NCBI GenBank assembly: GCA_036377675.1
Contig: DASUXY010000062.1
Location: 1 to 14,271, forward strand
Direction: 5' to 3'
DNA length: 14,271 nucleotides
Source of the DNA: DASUXY01 sp036377675
Lineage (GTDB): Bacteria > Bacillota > Bacilli > Bacillales > Amphibacillaceae
Below, in pieces: positions 1 through 7,291 of the stretch. Both the position numbers and the translations under genes were made by a program. The notes beneath the pieces were generated by a model that was given only the letters and a program-made list of their open reading frames with translations, did not search any database and was not told where the DNA came from. Numbering within the stretch: the stretch's first letter is position 1; each line of letters begins with the position of its first letter.

Positions 1-1
1 G

Positions 2-1251
2 CCAGAACAGAATTTCCCAATTAATGATGATTTTAAATTAAGTTATGAAGAACAGTATAATTTTGCACACGATTATTTAAAGAATAATGGATTTGATTAC
101 TCTGAAGAAAGAATCAAAAAGTCTTTAAAAGATAATCTAGAAGATGATATAGAAAAGGTTTTGGGATTTTATTTAAATGACTCAGAGAAAAAGGCTTTGA
201 TAAATAGAGATAAACTTATTGAAAATATTCCTAATATAGAAATGGATTTTATTTCATTAGTAGGCAATGATTATGCTGGAAAATATTATGATCAAATAAA
301 AGGAAAGCTATATCTAGCAAGTAATAAAATGAAATGTTAGATTACAATTTTTCCAAAAAATATGATGACGTTGTAGTAATTAAAGCAAAATATTCATTAA
401 AAGAATTACAAGATAAATTAAATGAATTAGAAGAAAGAGGCGATTTTTCAGAAATCGATAGTACTATGGCAACCATTGATCACCAAAAAAATACTATTGT
501 AGTCAATACTAACAATTTAAACAAAGTCGAAAAGGTTATTTCAAATATTGGTAATGAATATTTTGAAGTTAATACAACACCATCAGAAACACTAATAAAA
601 CCTTATCTCGACCTTTTTTCTGGTATCAGAATTAATGAACAATCAAGTGGGGGGGTCTTGCTCAAACGGATTTTTAGCAGTCAACAATGCTTCTAAGAAA
701 GTATCTGTAACAGCTGGGCATTGTAGTCCTTATAATATTGCAAATGATTGGACAACCCGTGGTTCAATATTATACCAAATTTTTGGTACTTGGTCTTCTA
801 AAGTTACCGGAGAATATGTTGATGCTGATGCTGGAACAATTACTATTAACAATAACGTAGACACTTTTGCAGTTATCAGGGGAAATGGTCATGTTGATAT
901 ACCTATAACATCTGTATATCTGATTTGGAAACACAGGGATTACCGCTTTTTAAACAAGGATATCGGACAAATAGAACCTCTGGTACCTTTCATGCGTTTG
1001 TTTCACTAACAAATTATCCAGATCCCCAAATGGGTAACTTAACAATTGCAGGTCTAATCGCTAATATGGACGCAAATCATGGCGATAGTGGTGGTACCAT
1101 ATACCGTTTAAAAGCAGATGGAACAGCTGCACTAGTTGGAATTTTAGGGGGTGGGGCGGAGGCTTCCTCAAACGAAACCTTCATTTATTATTCCCCAATT
1201 GTATATGTTTATGAATCTTTAGGTTTAAAAGGAATATATCTATCTCAATAA
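2..1251 (+). pseudogene. Broken chymotrypsin-fold (S1) serine protease with N-terminal prodomain, 5' end outside window
   Basis: Three consecutive reading frames together encode one secreted-type serine protease of the streptogrisin/alpha-lytic kind. The first stretch (2-340) contains a segment around FISLVGNDYAGKYYDQ that resembles the prodomain of such enzymes. The mature part begins near SCSNGFLAV. All three catalytic motifs are visible: TAGHC (His codon 719-721), DADAGT (Asp 821-823 or 827-829) and GDSGG (Ser codon 1087-1089). The frame breaks three times. Near 325-330 one A appears to be missing; restoring it joins LASNK to NEMLDYNF. At 649-655 a run of seven G has one base too many. Near 917-921 one base is missing before SDLETQG. 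Each break alone would stop translation before the catalytic Ser. The family call is firm from the motifs. Whether the gene is truly dead or carries sequencing errors in homopolymers cannot be decided here. The natural start and any signal peptide lie left of the window. Confidence 0.85.
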
Positions 1252-1439
1252 TAGTGACTTTACACAAAAGATACTTTCTAGCAAAAAGTAAATAATCCCC
1301 TCTTCATCGACTAAAATATATACTAACTACAAACTAATGACACAAATTTCAATCAGGGTTGTTATACTACATTATATAAAATGTATAATTGTATTTTTGC
1401 ATCGAAAACCTTTATTTAACGATTAGGGAGGTGGGGATA

Positions 1440-1793
1440 TTGCTTAAAAATCTTAAAACAAAAGCTAAGCTATTTATAATATTAATCATTTGCTTATGTT
1501 TTATATCATTATTTATTTTTTGTGACTTGACCAAAAAGGAGTTCTATGTAATAAAAGAGATTGATAATATAGAAAATGGAGTATACCTGACACTAAAAAG
1601 TAATAAAATCTTAAACCCAACTTTCAGAAATATTTTAGTAGGAGTTGATGAAAACACGACAATTATTGATGACCAAGGAAATATTACAGGGATTGACAAG
1701 GGGAAGAAAGTGTTAATAGAATATAAAAATGTAGCCCTTTCGGATCCGCCTGTTACGAAAGCAACTAAAATCATTACATTATCCTTAAATTAA
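1440..1793 (+). CDS. Small membrane-anchored protein of unknown function (DUF3221-like C-terminal part)
   Basis: A 117-residue protein read from a TTG codon at 1440, chosen because a strong ribosome binding site (gggaggtgg, 1426-1434) lies five bases upstream. A longer frame from 1389 has no such site. The N-terminus is short and basic (LKNLKTKAK), followed by a hydrophobic helix at about residues 11-28 that ends in Cys28. This looks like a membrane anchor or uncleaved signal; the residues before the Cys do not make a good lipobox. The outer part (about 30-117) is a small beta-rich domain with VGVDENTTIID, a GKKVLIEY strand and an SDPPVTKATKI end. That layout resembles the extracytoplasmic DUF3221 proteins of bacilli, but this is a weak match by eye and no function is assigned. 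It stands alone between the broken protease and the prophage remnant. Confidence 0.6.
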   Translation: MLKNLKTKAKLFIILIICLCFISLFIFCDLTKKEFYVIKEIDNIENGVYLTLKSNKILNPTFRNILVGVDENTTIIDDQGNITGIDKGKKVLIEYKNVALSDPPVTKATKIITLSLN

Positions 1794-2036
1794 TTCCAGT
1801 CCAAACTAGAAAAACAAATGCACTACCACTATTTATGTAGTTCCATCTAAAAGCGATTTCCTAAAAATGTAATTACCATCATTTTTTTGTGATCACATGT
1901 GCGTAAACTGATTGCTTCCGTGTACTTTTATAGGTCAATTATATTTTATATTTTTAAGAGACTCTCGCCTTTGAAAAAATCCCTTAAGTACTTCTTTATG
2001 TCATTCATTTGTTCTTTTTCTCATGCTACATAATCA
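1794..2036. other. Intergenic stretch without recognisable gene
   Basis: AT-rich sequence between the small membrane protein and the HNH remnant. I see no frame with a plausible start and ribosome binding site, no clear hairpin followed by a T run, and no repeat. It probably contains the degraded continuation of the prophage on the minus strand, but nothing in it can be named. Confidence 0.5.
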
Positions 2037-2129
2037 TCAGTGTAAAAATCTTATAAATCCAGTGCATCTATCACAAGTTAATTCAGCACAACCAGGTTGT
2101 AAACAAGGTCGATTCAGTTACCTTGGCAT
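2037..2129 (-). pseudogene. Remnant of a phage HNH endonuclease start, with in-frame stop at codon 4
   Basis: On the minus strand an excellent ribosome binding site (GGAGGTGAAAG, complement of 2132-2142) precedes an ATG at 2129. The reading is MPR, a TAA stop, then LNRPCLQPGCAELTCDRC, running to a TGA at 2037-2039. Small phage HNH endonucleases usually open with a short basic stretch and then a Cys-rich RPCxxPGCxxLT segment. The match suggests that codon 4 was once a lysine codon that became TAA. The rest of the endonuclease, including the HNH motif, is not recognisable further left. Its place just after a phage regulator and a helicase fits the usual late-early gene order of Bacillus phages. 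The assignment rests on about 18 residues, so it is moderate. Confidence 0.55.
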
Positions 2130-2147
2130 AACTTTCACCTCCAACGC

Positions 2148-2177
2148 AAAAAAACCCTCGCTATTTTCCTGCGAAGG
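2148..2177 (-). terminator. Rho-independent terminator after the phage regulator gene
   Basis: Read on the minus strand: stem CCTTCGC, nine-base loop, stem GCGAGGG, then a run of seven T. The stem has seven pairs including one G-T wobble. It lies about 65 bases after the stop of the 2244-2702 gene and just upstream of the HNH remnant's ribosome binding site. Confidence 0.8.
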
Positions 2178-2243
2178 CTATCGATAATTTATCTATATTA
2201 ATACCATAACATGCTCAAAGTCAAAAAGCGTCCACGATATTAC

Positions 2244-2702
2244 TCACTTGCCATAAAGTAATAGTGTTAGCTTATCCAATACTCGGTTCTTTTTGTTGTA
2301 AGCAGAGGACCTTTCAATCATAAAGTAATCACAAATGATATACACTGCATCGGTTTGTCTTTGATCTTCTACTAAGTAAAACTCATTTAAAACAAACTGT
2401 TCATCTTCTGTTAGTTCATCCCATGCAGGTTGGAACCATTCCATGTATTCGAGTGCTTGTCTTAATCTTTCTTTTAGCACGTCAATCTTATCAATGTTAT
2501 GAGCTATACGATTTTCATTTGCGTGGGGATTGCGAACCGATGGCATTCCATCGTTTACAGGTGCACTTGGGGTAATCATCCCGTCATGAAGCATCGCAAT
2601 ATCTTCATCTGTATTTTCGATAATATGTTTCATACTGTTGTAATCTTTTAACACATCAATCGTTGCTGCCCGTTTATCTAAGTACTGCCATATAATATTC
2701 AT
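2244..2702 (-). CDS. Phage regulator-like protein (RinA/DUF1492/sigma-like type)
   Basis: An intact 152-residue protein. Its ATG overlaps the stop of the upstream helicase fragment (ATGA), which implies translational coupling; the G-rich run before it supplies the ribosome binding site. The N-terminal half is helical and charged (KIDVLKERLRQALEYMEW). The C-terminal half reads DELTEDEQFVLNEFYL, then a likely helix-turn-helix with IERSSAYNKKNRVLDKLTLLLYG at the end. A 'do helices, count to a DEQ/ER block, then a sigma region 4-like HTH' layout is typical of small phage late-gene regulators (RinA, ArpU or DUF1492 groups) that sit between the replication helicase and the HNH/terminase genes. Which of these groups it belongs to cannot be said from sequence inspection. 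It is the only complete gene left of the prophage segment; after IS insertion its old promoter is probably gone. Confidence 0.6.
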   Translation of the reverse strand: MNIIWQYLDKRAATIDVLKDYNSMKHIIENTDEDIAMLHDGMITPSAPVNDGMPSVRNPHANENRIAHNIDKIDVLKERLRQALEYMEWFQPAWDELTEDEQFVLNEFYLVEDQRQTDAVYIICDYFMIERSSAYNKKNRVLDKLTLLLYGK

Positions 2703-2914
2703 ACGAGAACCCCCCCTTTTAACGTAGCTTTTACTGCATCGATTAAAGCTGACTGCGTATTGTTCTTTTTATTTAAAGCCTCCATCACCTTTTCATCCAT
2801 CGTTCCCTTTGCAACCAAATGATGAATGACAACGGTATCCGTTTGACCTTGGCGATAAAGACGTGCATTTGTTTGTTGGTAAAGTTCTAAGCTCCACGTT
2901 AGTCCAAACCAAAC
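2699..2914 (-). pseudogene. C-terminal fragment of phage SNF2-family helicase, cut by the IS element
   Basis: The minus strand between the IS end and the phage regulator encodes 71 residues beginning VWFGLTWSLELYQQTNARLY, followed by RQGQTDTVVIHHLVAKGTMDE. This is the end of the second RecA-like domain of SNF2/DEAD-box helicases: the W-S-LELYQQ-NAR-RQGQ pattern is motif VI, whose arginine finger serves ATP hydrolysis. The frame is open up to base 2914, exactly where the IS21-type end begins, and the remaining several hundred residues (helicase motifs I to V) are absent. No continuation is found to the right of the IS. The protein is therefore inactive as an ATPase. The fragment overlaps the next gene by four bases, as in an intact phage operon. 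Confidence 0.85.
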
Positions 2915-2999
2915 TGTTTATGGCAAACTAAAAATGTAGTCTTTGGCAGTTAATTTATGTAGTTTTCTAGACATAAATAAAATGCCACTTGCCAACCTC
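2915..2999 (+). repeat. Left end of the IS21-type element with multiple terminal repeats
   Basis: Begins TGTTTATGGCA. Two 20-base copies (2921-2940 and 2944-2963) agree at 13 positions, conserved at TGGCA and ATGTAGT, and are offset by 23 bases. A segment ATGCCACTTGCCAACCTC (2982-2999) is matched in inverted form at the right end. Confidence 0.7.
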
Positions 3000-3056
3000 T
3001 CCAAATAATTATAAACTCACCTCGTTGGACCAACAACGATAGGAGGATATTAGGAG

Positions 3057-4571
3057 ATGTTAGCAGTGGCACAAATTAATTATATCAGACATGAAGTAAA
3101 TCAAAAAGGGGATTTTTATGCAAGTGTAGCAAGACGAATGGGGATTGACCCACGAACAGTTAGCAAGTACGCTAATCAGGAAGAATTTAAGGTGAAACCA
3201 AAACAAAAACGAAAAGCACGAGTAATGGATCCTGTTAAACCAATTATTGACAAGTGGATAAAAGAAGACCTAAATAAGAAAAAGAAATATCAAAGAACAG
3301 CTAAGAAAATGTATGAACAATTATGTGACTTTCACAGCTTTAAAGGTTCGGATCGAACCGTTCGTGATTATGTGTCTAAACGAAAAAAGGAATTAAAGGA
3401 GTCAACGGAGATAGCTGCCTTACCACTTGAATCTTTTCCTGGTACTGCTCAAGTAGACTTTGGTGAAGCACCATTTAAGTATCATTCAGAAATAATAGAT
3501 TTGCCATATTTAGTTTTATCATTTCCATATAGTAATTGTTTTTACTTTCAAGTGTTTCCTTCGGAAAACACAGAATGCTTATTGGAAGGTTTACAGCGGA
3601 TGTTTCGTCACATGGGCGGAGTTCCCAAAACGATTCGATTTGACAACTTATCTCCTGCGGTTCAGAAGATATTTTCAAAAGGAGAACGTGAATTAACTGA
3701 TACATTTAAACGATTTGTTTTACATTATGGTTTTCAATATGAATTTTGTAATCCAGCAAAAGGTAATGAAAAGGGTCATGTGGAATCAATGGTTAAGTAT
3801 GTAAGAAACAACTTTTTATTACCAGAAAACACGATATTAGATTTAGATCATTTTAATGAAAGTTTGTGGGTTATGGCGGAAAAGGACAGGGATCGCCTGC
3901 ATTATAATAAAGACATTCTTCAATCTGAATTATATGAAGAAGATAAAAATAATTGGCTTATGTTACCTGAAAAAGAATTTGAATGTGCTCGATATGCGGA
4001 AGCAAAAGCGGATAAGTATGGAATAGTTATACTTGATAAAAAGCAGTATTCTACTTCTCCTAGATTTGCCAAACAACAGGTTAGAATATGTATCACTTAT
4101 AACGAAGTCCATATTTTAAATGAACATAACGAGACGATTGTTAAACATTCTCGACTCTATGGTATGAAACGCAAATCGATGATTTGGCAGCCTTATTTAG
4201 ATTTACTGTCTAAACGTCCTAGAGCTATCAAGTATTCAAGTATCTATAATCAATTTCCGTCCATTTGGACTGATTATTTAAGGAACTGTACCGTTGAAGA
4301 ACAGAAAAATGTTTTACGTTTATTAGGGGAACTTTTGAAAAACGACGATTTTTCATTATTAAACGAAGCTCTTAAGATAGCATCTTCTCATGGACATCCA
4401 AGTGCTGACCAGGTTAAACATTGTTTTTATTCTGTACTTCATCAAGATCATAACTATAAAACTATTGAACCACATATTTCATTGCCTAAGATGCCGGAAG
4501 CAACAAGGGGACTGTCTCATTATGATTCTTTACTTGGAGACGGAGGTGCCATCAATGATAGAGCAAATTGA
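3057..4571 (+). CDS. istA: IS21-family transposase IstA
   Basis: A 504-residue DDE transposase, full length for the family, which cuts and joins IS21 ends together with the IstB ATPase. Residues 20-45 form a helix-turn-helix for DNA binding (ASVARRMGIDPRTVSKYA). A retroviral-integrase-fold catalytic domain follows: Asp134 in TAQVDFGEAPF, Asp196 in KTIRFDNLSPA and Glu243 in NEKGHVESMV, with 46 residues between the second Asp and the Glu, normal for a DDE site. A beta-rich C-terminal domain starts near residue 310. The ATG at 3057 was chosen because AGGAGG at 3041-3046 and a second TAGGAG lie just upstream. Nothing in it is visibly broken, so the protein may still be made. The 3' end overlaps the start of istB by 17 bases, the usual coupling in IS21 elements. 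Confidence 0.93.
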   Translation: MLAVAQINYIRHEVNQKGDFYASVARRMGIDPRTVSKYANQEEFKVKPKQKRKARVMDPVKPIIDKWIKEDLNKKKKYQRTAKKMYEQLCDFHSFKGSDRTVRDYVSKRKKELKESTEIAALPLESFPGTAQVDFGEAPFKYHSEIIDLPYLVLSFPYSNCFYFQVFPSENTECLLEGLQRMFRHMGGVPKTIRFDNLSPAVQKIFSKGERELTDTFKRFVLHYGFQYEFCNPAKGNEKGHVESMVKYVRNNFLLPENTILDLDHFNESLWVMAEKDRDRLHYNKDILQSELYEEDKNNWLMLPEKEFECARYAEAKADKYGIVILDKKQYSTSPRFAKQQVRICITYNEVHILNEHNETIVKHSRLYGMKRKSMIWQPYLDLLSKRPRAIKYSSIYNQFPSIWTDYLRNCTVEEQKNVLRLLGELLKNDDFSLLNEALKIASSHGHPSADQVKHCFYSVLHQDHNYKTIEPHISLPKMPEATRGLSHYDSLLGDGGAINDRAN

Positions 4572-5272
4572 AACCTATGCAAACGCTTGAAGTTAAGTTG
4601 GATCAGAGAGCATTACCATGAAGTAGAAGCCAAAACCAATCAAGAGTATCTTCTTAAATTATTTGAAAATGAAGTCCAACAAAGAGAAGAAAGGAAAGTA
4701 AATTTATTATTAAAACAAGCTCAACTCCCGAAAACCGGAGATCAACCATTTCAATGGGAACATATTCAAATCCCGCAAGGGATTGATCGGGAAATGATTC
4801 TTCAGGCAGATTTTATTCAGCAAAAAGAAAATCTAATCTTTTGTGGTGGTGTTGGAACAGGCAAGACTTATTTGGCAACATTGATTAGCTTAAATGCCAT
4901 ACATAAGTTTGGCAGAAAGGTAAAATTCTTTACTGTGGCATCTTTAGCAAACAAATTAATTGAGGAGAACCAGAAAGGTTCCCTCCCAAGGTTGATGAAA
5001 CAAATAGAAAAGCCGATTTACTTATATTAGATGAATTAGGTTATATCCCTCTTCATAAAGAGGGGGCAGAGTTATTATTTCAAGTGATTTCCATGTGTTA
5101 TGAAAATAAAAGTTTAGTGATTACTACCAATCTTCAATTCGGTCAATGGAACCATGTATTTGGAGACCCGATACTAACTGAAGCAATTATCGACCGACTT
5201 ATTCATCATTCACATTTACTTGTTTTTAACGGTGAAAGCTTTCGTTATAAAGAATCTTTATTACAGCAATAA
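4555..5272 (+). pseudogene. istB: IS21 helper ATPase IstB, broken by two frameshifts
   Basis: The AAA+ ATPase that assists IstA in target capture. The natural start is ATG 4555 (MIEQIETYANA) with GGAGGTG at 4541-4547, inside the end of istA. The frame is lost at about 4586-4588, where a T appears to be missing: restoring it joins NA to LKLSWIREHY. It is lost again at 5008-5011, where a run of four A should be five: restoring it joins MKQIEK to ADLLILDELGY. Between and after the breaks the protein is clearly IstB, with Walker A GGVGTGKT (codons near 4846-4869), Walker B LLILDELGY and the sensor-like VITTNLQFGQW. Corrected, it would be 239 residues, near the family's usual 250. As written, the element lacks a working helper and should not transpose on its own. 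Confidence 0.88.
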
Positions 5273-5275
5273 TTT

Positions 5276-5340
5276 GAGGTGGCAAGTGGCATACATTTTT
5301 TACTTGCCAAATACATTTCGTGTAAAAATATGACAAAACA
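5276..5340 (-). repeat. Right end of the IS21-type element
   Basis: Read inwards (minus strand) it begins TGTTTTGTCA, has TGGCAAGTAAAAAATGTATG (complement of 5290-5309), and then TGCCACTTGCCACCTC, the inverted partner of the left end at 2984-2999 with one base fewer. It begins right after the istB stop. Confidence 0.65.
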
Positions 5341-5407
5341 TGAAATGTAATCCATTCTATCAACTCAACCCTACTTTTCTTCAAATTCCCACTTCATTTC
5401 TAGCCAA

Positions 5408-5463
5408 ATAAAATAAGATTTTCCAGAATTGGCAACTTCCCAAAACCACTGGAAAACCTTATT
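5408..5463 (-). terminator. Probable terminator of rlmCD (long imperfect inverted repeat)
   Basis: A 15-base inverted repeat (5412-5426 and 5449-5463) with a single mismatch, 22 bases apart, lies just after the rlmCD stop. On the minus strand the second arm ends CTTATT and runs into TTATTT, a T-rich tail suited to termination. The loop can pair further (TTGG with CCAA). Confidence 0.6.
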
Positions 5464-5484
5464 ATATCAACACTTCAACAGTTC

Positions 5485-6867
5485 TTATTCTTCCACCCTA
5501 GACATCAACGCCACCAACTCCACATGCATCGTTTGTGGGAACATATCGACGGGTTGGATTTCTTTTGTAATAAAGCCACCGTCTTCAAGGATGCGCAAGT
5601 CACGGGCGAGTGTTGATGGGTTACAAGATACGTAAACGATTCGTTCGGGCTGCATGTCGATCATCGCTTGTAGTAACTGTTTATCACAACCTTTACGGGG
5701 TGGGTCGACAACGATGACATTTGGTTGGAGGCCTTGGGATTTCCACCATGGCATCACTTTTTCTGCTTTCCCGACGAAAAATTCTGCGTTCGTCATATTG
5801 TTTAGTTTTGCATTCTTTTTCGCATCATTTACAGCTTCAGGGACTACTTCGATCCCGTATACTTTTTTCGCTTGTTGGGCCAAAAAGAGCGAGATCGTCC
5901 CAATTCCACAGTACGCATCAATGACGATGTCGTTGTGGTCGATATCCGCATATTGGAGTGCTTTTTCATACAGTTTTGTTGTCTGTGGTGGGTTGACTTG
6001 GTAAAAAGACCGTGCCGAAATGGCAAAGCGCAATTCACCAATCGTATCGTAAATATAAGGCTCCCCCCACAATACTTTCGTTTTTGGACCGAAGATGACG
6101 TTCGTTCGTTTCTCATTTACATTGTGCATAATTGATTTGATATGTGGATATGTATTCGTTAACTCCGTAACGAGCGCTTTCGCATGTGGCAATTGTTTTG
6201 TCCGTGTTATTAGAACAATCATCGTCTCTTGCGTTTCCCGCCCTGTCCGTACCATAATATGACGGAGTACACCACGATGGTTTTTTTCATCGTAGGATGG
6301 AATGCCGAGTTGATCAGCAATCCGTCGCACTGCTTCGACCATACGATCATTTAATTCGTCTTGGACGACACACGTATCCATGTCACTGATGATGTCATGA
6401 CTTCTCATGCGGTAAAATCCAGTGATTAATTGTCCGTCTCTTTCGCCGACAGGAATCGCCACTTTATTCCGATAACGCCATGGATCGTCCATCCCCATCG
6501 TCAGATGAACGGGTACATCATCTAAATGAGCTATTTTATGCATAACCGACTTCACTTGATGTTGTTTCATTTCTAGTTGTTTCTCATAACTCAAATGCTG
6601 AATTTGACATCCTCCACATTTATAAAAGACGTTACAAGGAGGGGCGACCCGATCCGGACTCGCTCGCTTCACATCCAAAAGCTTTCCATAGCCAAAGTTT
6701 TTATTCACCTTAACAACTTTAACCGTTGCCTCTTCACCTGGCAATCCATAGGGGACAAACAATGGATAACCATTTATCTTTCCGACACCATTTCCTTCAT
6801 GCGTCAAATCTTCAAATGTTAGTGTGACTGTCTCATTCTTTTTCACTGGTGCTGTTTTCTTTGCCAT
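5485..6867 (-). CDS. rlmCD: 23S rRNA (uracil-5-)-methyltransferase RlmCD (RumA/TrmA family)
   Basis: A 460-residue S-adenosylmethionine-dependent enzyme that makes 5-methyluridine in 23S rRNA. In B. subtilis one such protein modifies both U747 and U1939. An N-terminal TRAM RNA-binding domain covers about residues 12-66. A four-Cys iron-sulfur site follows: C78, C84 and C87 in CNVFYKCGGC, plus C166. The methyltransferase domain has the SAM loop DAYCGIG (318-324), the DPPRKGC motif (388-394), the catalytic Cys415 in VSCNPS, and Glu450 in MHVE as probable general base. All key residues are present. The ATG start has AAGGAAGA upstream (complement near 6876). It is the last gene of the minus-strand housekeeping run, and the decayed phage/IS region lies directly beyond its terminator. 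A TrmA-type tRNA enzyme is the only alternative; the TRAM domain and Fe-S site favour RlmCD. Confidence 0.93.
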   Translation of the reverse strand: MAKKTAPVKKNETVTLTFEDLTHEGNGVGKINGYPLFVPYGLPGEEATVKVVKVNKNFGYGKLLDVKRASPDRVAPPCNVFYKCGGCQIQHLSYEKQLEMKQHQVKSVMHKIAHLDDVPVHLTMGMDDPWRYRNKVAIPVGERDGQLITGFYRMRSHDIISDMDTCVVQDELNDRMVEAVRRIADQLGIPSYDEKNHRGVLRHIMVRTGRETQETMIVLITRTKQLPHAKALVTELTNTYPHIKSIMHNVNEKRTNVIFGPKTKVLWGEPYIYDTIGELRFAISARSFYQVNPPQTTKLYEKALQYADIDHNDIVIDAYCGIGTISLFLAQQAKKVYGIEVVPEAVNDAKKNAKLNNMTNAEFFVGKAEKVMPWWKSQGLQPNVIVVDPPRKGCDKQLLQAMIDMQPERIVYVSCNPSTLARDLRILEDGGFITKEIQPVDMFPQTMHVELVALMSRVEE

Positions 6868-7291
6868 ATTGATCTTCCTTTTCGTTCATGTTGCTACGTT
6901 TTAGTTTAACATATGTTTTGCCAGTTGAAGCTTTGGAATACATTTTCCTGCCATTTCTTTTGACCGGACTGATCAATCGAATCATTCTTCGTGTAACTCC
7001 GAGTGACTTTAAAATTGTGAAGGTTTGCACAATCAAATTTTCTCGTTCCAATAACTATAAAAAGACGAAGCAAACAGTTTTGCCACTGGATCATTCTCAG
7101 CTTTTAGTTTCAAATAGTAGAACGGGAGAAAAAGCTACTATACCTTCTATAAACTTTTTCCTGCCTTACGAGCTCGGGCGGGGCAAGCACAACATTTTCC
7201 TACGACTAAATGGGCGACCCTTTTTCTCTAGATTCTCGACTTCCCATTGAAAAAAGAAAGAAGATTACCCATCGTAATCTTCCTGTAACTA
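6868..7291. other. Long intergenic region between dgkB and rlmCD
   Basis: About 420 bases with no convincing gene. It starts (minus direction) with the dgkB terminator. Open frames exist on both strands but lack ribosome binding sites and resemble no protein I know. A short motif, AC(A/T)TTTTCCT(G/A)C, occurs three times on the plus strand (6940-6952, 7153-7165, 7192-7204), and a TTGTG/CACAA inverted pair lies near 7016-7033. The promoter of rlmCD should be in the part next to 6868, but no hexamer pair there is good enough to name. Confidence 0.5.
7250..7282 (-). terminator. Rho-independent terminator of dgkB
   Basis: On the minus strand GAAGATTAC (complement of 7274-7282), a five-base loop, and GTAATCTTC (complement of 7260-7268) form a perfect nine-pair stem followed by TTTCTTTTTT. 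It begins ten bases after the dgkB stop. Confidence 0.88.

Larger units (their letters stand above)
2915..5340 (+). mobile_element. IS21-family insertion sequence (istA intact, istB frameshifted)
   Basis: A 2.4-kb element with the two IS21 genes in the standard order and with overlapping ends. Both tips start TGTTT when read inwards (2915-2919 and complement of 5336-5340). Each end carries inner copies of a TGGCA...ATGTA repeat, two on the left (2921-2940, 2944-2963) and one clear one on the right (complement of 5290-5309). Further in is a longer inverted copy of ATGCCACTTGCCA (2982-2994; complement 5280-5292). Multiple terminal repeats of this type are typical of IS21, where IstA binds them. 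The left tip coincides exactly with the break in the helicase frame, which supports the boundary. The right tip is less certain by a few bases. The flanking bases (ccaaac left, tgaaat right) show no target duplication. Confidence 0.85.

Noticed and set aside
1544..1774. Minus-strand frame opposite the small membrane protein
   Set aside because: It is the complement of a gene with a strong ribosome binding site and has none itself.
4571..4590. Programmed frameshift joining istA and istB
   Set aside because: istB has its own start and ribosome binding site inside istA; the lost base lies within istB, so coupling and not fusion is the normal arrangement.
6833..7051. Minus-strand open frame overlapping the rlmCD start
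   Set aside because: It overlaps the rlmCD ribosome binding site and first codons in another frame and lacks its own ribosome binding site.
6888..7250. Plus-strand open frame of 120 codons in the dgkB-rlmCD spacer
   Set aside because: No ribosome binding site, no recognisable protein similarity, opposite to neighbouring transcription, and it covers the region next to the dgkB terminator.
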